64,000 nt of DNA, from assembly GCF_000230995.2 (NCBI RefSeq), contig NC_019973.1:3858001-3922000 (forward strand), in the 5' to 3' direction. The notes under the pieces were generated by a model. The model was not told where the DNA came from and searched no databases. It worked only from the letters and a program-made list of their open reading frames with translations. A program made the position numbers and the translations under genes. Positions 59,122-64,000 of the stretch are shown one piece after another (the first letter of the stretch is position 1; every line of letters begins with the position of its first letter). This DNA comes from Mesorhizobium australicum WSM2073 (GTDB lineage Bacteria > Pseudomonadota > Alphaproteobacteria > Rhizobiales > Rhizobiaceae).

Positions 59122-59775
59122 TTAGAACCCCAGCGCGCCAGCGATCTTAGGCGCGGCTTCGTGCCAATCCTGGACGACGATGACATCGTCCGGGACCGAT
59201 GGCAGGAACGTACGCAGCGAATTGTCGGCCATCAGATGGAATAGGTTTGCGTCGGCGACCGAGTCACGCACCGACGCCAGATTGGCTGGCTGATCGTCGA
59301 CGAAGACCACCGGCCTGCCGCTCTTGCCGCGCAGTTTGGCTACCGCCGGGCCCTTGGCCATTTCGGTGGTCAGCAGCGGATAGGCTAGCCCCAGTGCATC
59401 GAGATGGGCGCGTCGCACGGCGCGATGCCGGTGCGGCATGGCTGTCAGCAATATGATTTCGGCACGGTCTCCAAGCCCGGTCAGGGCTTCCGCGGCGCCA
59501 TCGGTGATGCTTTGCCAATCGGCTTGCGCGTCGAAGAAATCGCCGAGGAGTGCGGTGACTTCAGGTTGTTCGATCAGGCGGCCGCTGGCTGTCTCGGCAA
59601 TGTTGCCGGTCAGCCGGAAGGACGCCAGCGTCAGGCCATAGCCGCGCGCCTTGAGGAAATGCGGGAAGGGCCGGATGAATTCGAGCACCACGTCATCGAC
59701 ATCGAGCACCAGCAGCGGTCGGTCGTCAGCCGCCAGTTCCTCGATCTGGCGCGCGGTTTCGGGATCATCGCTCAT
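59122..59775 (-). CDS. HAD-superfamily hydrolase
   Basis: 217 residues. Catalytic motif I is LLVLDVDDVVLEF (nucleophile Asp plus acid Asp, about residues 21-33); motif II-like Thr in IILLTAMPH; Lys in GPAVAKLRGKSG; motif IV acidic pair in VVFVDDQPAN (about 165-174). Cytosolic phosphatase-like enzyme of unknown substrate. Its ATG overlaps the upstream DUF3572 stop (ATGA), so the two are co-translated. Confidence 0.85.
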   Translation of the reverse strand: MSDDPETARQIEELAADDRPLLVLDVDDVVLEFIRPFPHFLKARGYGLTLASFRLTGNIAETASGRLIEQPEVTALLGDFFDAQADWQSITDGAAEALTGLGDRAEIILLTAMPHRHRAVRRAHLDALGLAYPLLTTEMAKGPAVAKLRGKSGRPVVFVDDQPANLASVRDSVADANLFHLMADNSLRTFLPSVPDDVIVVQDWHEAAPKIAGALGF

Positions 59776-60071
59776 GTGGAGTGCTCGTGATTGTCATCGC
59801 CAAGCGGCAAGACGCGCAACGCCTTGCCGACAGCCGCTGGTGGCGTGCCGGTTTCCTCGGCGAAGCGCATTAAGGTCGGCTCGTGGGCGAGAATGAACTG
59901 CAGGACGCCGGCCATGAAACCCGGCTCGCCGGCCGCCCGGCGGATCGAATGCGCCTCTATTCCCGTGATTGCCAGAAAGCGCGGTAAAAGCTCCGGATCG
60001 GCGGCAACGAAGCCCAGTGCCTTGACGGCAATGGTTTCCGCCTCTTCGCGCATTGACGCTGCGTTTGCCAT
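59772..60071 (-). CDS. DUF3572 domain-containing protein
   Basis: 99-residue helical protein, family DUF3572, typical of alphaproteobacteria. Recognised by EEAETIAVKALGFVAADPELLPRFLAITG (about 8-36), then a helix with EPGFMAGVLQFILAHEPTLMRFA. No function known. Overlaps the HAD hydrolase start. It is divergent from the divK-pleD pair, 241 bases away. Confidence 0.82.
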   Translation of the reverse strand: MANAASMREEAETIAVKALGFVAADPELLPRFLAITGIEAHSIRRAAGEPGFMAGVLQFILAHEPTLMRFAEETGTPPAAVGKALRVLPLGDDNHEHST

Positions 60072-60312
60072 CACTACCTTCGGTGCGTGGAATGAGTCTT
60101 TCCCGCAGTAATGGCAAGAATTGCTTGCGGCAAGCCATTAGCGTGTGGCGCGCCTTTTGGACGCGCAGGGAGGCGAGGCGGAATTCGTGCTGCTTTGCAG
60201 GCTTCGGGTTTCCGTTTCGTCAATCATATTGCCGTATAGTGCAGCAGGGTTTGGTGCGTTCAAGGAAAGAGCGCATGACGGCCACCTCCGGGCGGAGGAC
60301 GGCCGGGACGGG
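60072..60312. other. Intergenic region upstream of divK
   Basis: About 240 bases between divergent genes; expected promoter region of divK-pleD. TATAGT occurs near 60233 as a possible -10, but I cannot support a -35 partner. GGACGGG precedes the divK ATG. No gene or repeat seen. Confidence 0.35.
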
Positions 60313-60690
60313 ATGTCGATGACTAAGAAGGTGATGATCGTCGAGGACAATGAGCTCAATATGAAGCTCTTTCGGGACCTCATCGAAGCAAGCGGTTACG
60401 AGACGGTGCGCACCCGCAACGGTCTGGAGGCGCTCGACCTTGCGCGCCAGCACCGGCCGGACCTCATCCTGATGGACATCCAACTGCCCGAAGTGTCGGG
60501 ACTGGAAGTGACCAAATGGCTGAAAGAGGACGACGATCTGCACGTCATCCCGGTGATTGCGGTGACTGCCTTCGCGATGAAAGGCGACGAGGAACGCATC
60601 CGCCAAGGCGGCTGCGAGGCGTATATTTCGAAGCCGATCTCGGTGCCGCGTTTCATCGAAACCATCAAATCTTATCTGGGCGATGCCTGA
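60313..60690 (+). CDS. divK: Single-domain response regulator DivK
   Basis: 125-residue receiver-only protein of the DivJ/PleC–DivK–CtrA cell-cycle circuit. Acidic pocket at [13 protein letters not shown], phosphoacceptor Asp in [13 protein letters not shown] (about residue 56), Thr/Ser in [13 protein letters not shown] and Lys in YISKPISV. The sequence is the DivK type ([27 protein letters not shown] end). Start ATG 60313 or the Met two codons later. It lies 33 bases upstream of pleD, the usual alphaproteobacterial pair. Confidence 0.95.
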   Translation: MSMTKKVMIVEDNELNMKLFRDLIEASGYETVRTRNGLEALDLARQHRPDLILMDIQLPEVSGLEVTKWLKEDDDLHVIPVIAVTAFAMKGDEERIRQGGCEAYISKPISVPRFIETIKSYLGDA

Positions 60691-60723
60691 TGTACCCTTC
60701 CAGCCGAGCCGGAGCGTTGTGAA

Positions 60724-62097
60724 ATGACTGCGCGGATCCTCGTCGTCGACGACATCCCTGCCAATGTGAGGCTGCTGGAAGTCCGGCTGCTGGCCGAGTA
60801 TTTCGAGGTTCTGACCGCCACCAATGGGGCCGATGCGATCGAGACCTGCGAGAACGGCAAGGTGGATGTCGTGCTGCTCGACGTAATGATGCCCGACATG
60901 GACGGGTTCGAGGTCTGCCGGCGATTGAAGAGCGATCCGGCGACGTCGCACATTCCGGTGGTGATGATCACCGCGCTCGATCAGGTCACCGACCGCGTGC
61001 GCGGGCTCGAGGCCGGTGCCGACGATTTCCTGACCAAGCCGGTCAACGACTTGCAGCTGATGACGCGCGTCAAGAGCCTGGTCCGCCTGAAGTCGTTGAC
61101 CGACGAGCTTCGGCTGCGCGCCTCGACCACGCGCAACATCGGCATCGAAGAACTTTTGAGCCGCAATTTCGCGTCCGAGGACACGACGCCGAAGGTGCTT
61201 TTGATCGACGAGCGCAAATCGTCGGTCGAGCGCATCCAGAAGATGCTGCGCGATCGTGCCGACCTCGACGTCACGGGCGATCCGCATGCCGGGTTCTTCC
61301 AGGCCGCGGAGACGCCCTATGAATGCGTGATGATCTCGACGGCCTTCGCCGATTTCGATCCGCTCAGGCTCTGCTCGCAACTGCGCTCGCTCGACCGCAC
61401 CCGTTTCGTGCCGATCATCCTGCTGGCGGAGGAGGGCGAGGAGGAGCGCATCATCCGAGGGCTCGAACTCGGCATCAACGACTATCTGATGCGGCCGATC
61501 GACCAGCAGGAACTGACGGCGCGGCTGCGTACCCAGGTGCGCCGCAAGCGCTACAATGACCAATTGCGCGCCAGTGTCACCCAGACCATCGAAATGGCCG
61601 TGACCGACGGCCTCACCGGGCTGCACAATCGCCGCTATCTAGACAGCCATCTGCAGACGCTGTTCGATCGCGCCGTGGCGCGGCGCCGGCCGCTGTCGGT
61701 GATGATCACCGATCTCGACCGCTTCAAGTCCATCAATGATGCGCATGGGCATGACGGCGGCGACGAGGTGCTGCGCGAATTCGCGCGGCGGCTGCGCAAG
61801 AACGTCCGGGGTATCGACCTTGCCTGCCGGTTCGGCGGCGAGGAGTTCGTGGTGGTAATGCCCGATACCGACGGCGCAGTGGCCGAGAAGGTGGCCGAGC
61901 GCATTCGTGCCGAAATCGCCCAGATGCCGTTCGCCATCGGCGCCGAGGGCAAGACGATCGAGGTCACCGTCAGTGTTGGCGTGTCATCGGTGCTGAAGGG
62001 CGTGGACACGGTGGCGGCATTGATGAAACGCGCCGATCTCGCGCTCTACGAAGCCAAGAGCGGCGGCCGCAACCGCGTCGTTGCCAAGGCAGCTTGA
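60724..62097 (+). CDS. pleD: Response regulator diguanylate cyclase PleD
   Basis: 457 residues: receiver 1 (about 3-120), receiver 2 (about 155-275) and a GGDEF domain (about 290-455). Receiver 1 has the phosphoacceptor in VVLLDVMMPDMDG. Receiver 2 lacks it (CVMISTAFADF), as in the adaptor domain of known PleD. The cyclase site is CRFGGEEFVVV, with an intact RxxD I-site (RGID) five residues upstream. It makes cyclic di-GMP after phosphorylation and drives polar development. Co-oriented with divK, 33 bases apart. Confidence 0.96.
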   Translation: MTARILVVDDIPANVRLLEVRLLAEYFEVLTATNGADAIETCENGKVDVVLLDVMMPDMDGFEVCRRLKSDPATSHIPVVMITALDQVTDRVRGLEAGADDFLTKPVNDLQLMTRVKSLVRLKSLTDELRLRASTTRNIGIEELLSRNFASEDTTPKVLLIDERKSSVERIQKMLRDRADLDVTGDPHAGFFQAAETPYECVMISTAFADFDPLRLCSQLRSLDRTRFVPIILLAEEGEEERIIRGLELGINDYLMRPIDQQELTARLRTQVRRKRYNDQLRASVTQTIEMAVTDGLTGLHNRRYLDSHLQTLFDRAVARRRPLSVMITDLDRFKSINDAHGHDGGDEVLREFARRLRKNVRGIDLACRFGGEEFVVVMPDTDGAVAEKVAERIRAEIAQMPFAIGAEGKTIEVTVSVGVSSVLKGVDTVAALMKRADLALYEAKSGGRNRVVAKAA

Positions 62098-62267
62098 CGC
62101 TCCGGCCGCGATAATCCGGTCAACCCCAACAGGGTTACCCATTTACCTTAATCCAAGCGATTCGCGAGCCTTGGTTAAGAAACTGTTGATTTCCATAAGC
62201 TCTTGCGCAAATGTGAAGGCCAAGACGAAGCCGGCACGAGGTAGACAGCCGGCTCGATCCTCGAATA

Positions 62268-62431
62268 CCCCATGATGCTCAGGTCCGCCGCATCTCCTGG
62301 GTCCGTGGGGTCGGCCGGCCGGCGCTGGCACATAGTGGCCTCCTCGTACCGCTGCCAAACGCCGACCGGCCCCCTTTGCCCGATATGACATCAGGAATCT
62401 GCGTCAAGCCCCGGAAGAAACGGGGCTTTTT
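62268..62431 (+). ncRNA. Candidate small RNA with anti-Shine-Dalgarno loop and terminator
   Basis: Non-coding stretch folding by eye into three hairpins. Hairpin 1 (62268-62310): CCCCA / TGGGG with inner CTCAGG / CCTGGG. Hairpin 2 (62311-62372): GGCCGGCCGGCG and CTGGCA against TGCCA and CGCCGACCGGCC, presenting CCTCCTCG (62339-62346) in the loop. Hairpin 3 (62406-62431): AAGCCCCG / CGGGGCTT followed by T's, a Rho-independent terminator. CCTCCT loops are known in alphaproteobacterial small RNAs. The transcript start is unknown; TTGATT at about 62189 is a weak -35 candidate. Alternatively the terminator belongs to pleD. Confidence 0.45.
62406..62431 (+). terminator. Rho-independent terminator
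   Basis: AAGCCCCG / CGGGGCTT stem with a seven-base loop, followed by TTTTT. It is about 310 bases after pleD, so it ends either a pleD read-through or the candidate small RNA. Confidence 0.8.
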
Positions 62432-62515
62432 GCGGCAGGTCCGCTTTTCTGGACTGTAACGGCTTCGGTTGCACCCTCGCGTGCTATGCTTGACAACACC
62501 GCGACTTTTTCGCCG

Positions 62516-62569
62516 CCATATGCATAAGGGGAAGAAGAGGAGTCAGCCCCCTCCATTTCATACATATGG
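62516..62569. repeat. Inverted repeat upstream of the FAD monooxygenase
   Basis: Arms CCATATGCAT (62516-62525) and ATACATATGG (62560-62569) match at nine of ten positions; inside them GGGG faces CCCC. TTGACA lies just upstream at 62490-62495. It could be an operator next to a promoter or a 5' leader hairpin. Confidence 0.5.
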
Positions 62570-62646
62570 CGCGCAAGGGGCTTGCGGCAAGACCCGGCTG
62601 TTCCCGTAGAACCACGACCCAGGTTAACGGAAACGGGAGTGGCGAA

Positions 62647-64000
62647 ATGCCGGAATTGTTGCCAGGTGGCCGAGTGCGTCGAGATCATGCGGTGGTGATC
62701 GCCGGAGGCGGTCCGACCGGGTTGATGCTGGCTGGCGAACTCGCATTGGCGGGCGTCGATGTGGCCGTTGTCGAGCGGCGGCCAAACCAGGAACTCGTCG
62801 GTTTGCGCGCGGGCGGCCTGCACGCACGCACCATCGAGGTGCTCGACCAGCGCGGAATTGCCGACCGGTTCCTCTCGCAGGGACAGACATCGCCGTCGGT
62901 GGGCTTCCACATGACCCGATTGGACATCAGCGACTTTCCCACGCGGCACAACTATCTGCTGGCGTTGCGGCAAAACCACATAGAGCGGATATTGGCCGAC
63001 TGGATCAGCGAGTTCGGCGTGCCGATCTATCGCCGGCAGGACGTCACGGGCTTCGCACAGGATAATGGTGGCGTCGACATCGATCTGTCTGGCGGCCAGC
63101 GGTTGCGGACGCAGTATCTCGTCGGCTGCGACGGAGGACGCAGCATGATCCGCAAGGCCGCGGGGATCGCGTTCGATGGATGGGATCCGACGATGAGCTG
63201 GATAATCGCCGAGGTCGAGACGGCGGAGGAACCAGCATTGGGCTTTCGCAGTGACGCCCATGGTATCCATGCGATCGGCAAGATTGAGGAAGACGGCCGG
63301 GTGGGTATCGTGCTGACCGAGCGACAACTGACCATTGGTGGCGAACCGACACTGCGCGATCTCAGCGAGGCGCTTGTCGGTGTCTACGGCACCGATTACG
63401 GAGTCCACAGTCCGACCTGGATTTCCCGGTTCACCGACATGACGCGGCAGGCTGCCGCTTACCGCGACAGACGTGTTCTGCTGGCCGGTGACGCCGCGCA
63501 TATCCATCCCCCAATGGGCGGACAGGGCCTCAATATCGGCGTGCAGGACGCGGTGAACCTGGGGTGGAAGCTAGCTCTGGTGGTCAAGCGGATGTCACTG
63601 GAAGGCCTGCTCGACAGCTACCATGCCGAACGCCATCCGGTCGCCGCCCGCGTGCTGCGCAACGCGATGGCGCAGGTCGCGCTTCGCCGGATGGATGCTC
63701 GCACCAAGGCCTTGAGCGACACATTCGCCGAACTGCTCGCCATGGATGGGCCACGCAAACGGATCGCCGCGGAGATGTCTGGCCTGGGTGTCCACTACGA
63801 TCTCGGGGAGGGGCACGCGCTGCTTGGGCGACGAATACCCGACCTCGATCTCTCCACCGCCAACGGGACGTTGCGACTGTTCACGTCGCTCCACGACGCG
63901 CGGCCGCTGCTCCTCAATTTCGGTGAACCAGGCAGGCTGGACATAGCGCCTTGGGCCGACCGGATCCGGCAGATCGACGCATCGTATGCCGGTGCCTGGG
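62647..64000 (+). CDS. FAD-dependent aromatic monooxygenase (partial, C-terminus outside)
   Basis: 451 visible codons, open at the window edge. Class A flavoprotein hydroxylase: FAD-binding GGGPTGLMLAGELALAGV (about residues 20-37) with the acidic end VVERRPN, the mid DG motif in YLVGCDGGRSMIRKAAGI (about 158-175), and GDAAHIHPPMGGQGLNIGVQDAVNLGWKLA (about 280-309). It resembles phenol/rifampicin-type monooxygenases, but the substrate is undetermined. ATG 62647 follows GGGAGTGG. An inverted repeat lies 78 bases upstream. Confidence 0.9.
   Translation, partial: MPELLPGGRVRRDHAVVIAGGGPTGLMLAGELALAGVDVAVVERRPNQELVGLRAGGLHARTIEVLDQRGIADRFLSQGQTSPSVGFHMTRLDISDFPTRHNYLLALRQNHIERILADWISEFGVPIYRRQDVTGFAQDNGGVDIDLSGGQRLRTQYLVGCDGGRSMIRKAAGIAFDGWDPTMSWIIAEVETAEEPALGFRSDAHGIHAIGKIEEDGRVGIVLTERQLTIGGEPTLRDLSEALVGVYGTDYGVHSPTWISRFTDMTRQAAAYRDRRVLLAGDAAHIHPPMGGQGLNIGVQDAVNLGWKLALVVKRMSLEGLLDSYHAERHPVAARVLRNAMAQVALRRMDARTKALSDTFAELLAMDGPRKRIAAEMSGLGVHYDLGEGHALLGRRIPDLDLSTANGTLRLFTSLHDARPLLLNFGEPGRLDIAPWADRIRQIDASYAGAW

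Noticed and set aside
62143-62391. 82-codon minus-strand frame in the pleD downstream region
   Set aside because: No ribosome binding site or family; the same bases are better explained by RNA hairpins on the plus strand.

Overview
The window looks like a core chromosomal segment of an alphaproteobacterium of the order Hyphomicrobiales (Rhizobiales), most probably Mesorhizobium or a close relative. This is inferred from the high G+C coding sequence, the DivK–PleD cell-cycle pair, a class I PHA synthase, an aminotransferase–hom–glpX–recJ run, a tad/cpa pilus locus and a riboswitch-controlled gcvTHP operon. I found no tRNA, rRNA, insertion sequence, integrase, phage gene or CRISPR array. Genes are densely packed, often abutting or overlapping by 1 to 4 bases.

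Layout. 1-768 holds the N-terminal part of phaC (minus), with its 3' end outside the window. 867-7780 carries a small lipoprotein, an AlaC-type aminotransferase, homoserine dehydrogenase, two small envelope proteins, fructose-1,6-bisphosphatase II (glpX) and recJ. 7804-10646 (minus) has a RibD/DHFR-fold reductase, a patatin phospholipase, hisI and folE. 10887-13458 has a NifU/SufU-like scaffold, a secreted TonB-like protein, a LysR regulator and yidD. 13597-24556 has a class D beta-lactamase, thrS, an acyltransferase, a secreted three-repeat protein (minus), a nitroreductase/flavin-reductase pair, a MaoC/CoA-ester-lyase pair (minus), a DUF2336 protein and a FUSC exporter (minus). parE (minus) follows.

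26896-36136 is a tad (Flp pilus) assembly operon: cpaB, cpaC, a short lipoprotein where cpaD normally sits, cpaE, cpaF, tadB, tadC and a TPR lipoprotein, then a membrane diguanylate cyclase. Pilin, prepilin peptidase and TadE/G genes are absent from the window. 36137-40675 (minus) is gcvT-gcvH-gcvP behind a tandem glycine riboswitch. 40851-47063 has a repeat protein of unknown function, a GNAT/molybdo-oxidoreductase/cytochrome b cluster, a DUF1345 protein, a YaiI/YqxD protein and a glutathione-dependent formaldehyde detoxification pair (gfa, adhI). 47312-53817 has a biotin-dependent acyl-CoA carboxylase alpha subunit, dnaE and a potassium-channel-like protein. 53827-60071 has an EamA transporter, two secreted proteins, dinB, a GNAT enzyme, a HAD phosphatase and a DUF3572 protein. 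60313-62097 is divK-pleD. A candidate small RNA and a partial FAD monooxygenase close the window.

Most of the window is housekeeping. The points most worth a second look are a candidate small RNA with an exposed anti-Shine-Dalgarno loop (62268-62431), a potassium-channel gene whose well-placed ribosome binding site faces ATC instead of ATG and whose product ends in a zinc ribbon (53038-53817), an AB-AB repeat protein (40851-41852), a scaffold protein lacking the third cluster cysteine (10887-11333), and an extended inverted repeat upstream of the FAD monooxygenase (62516-62569).
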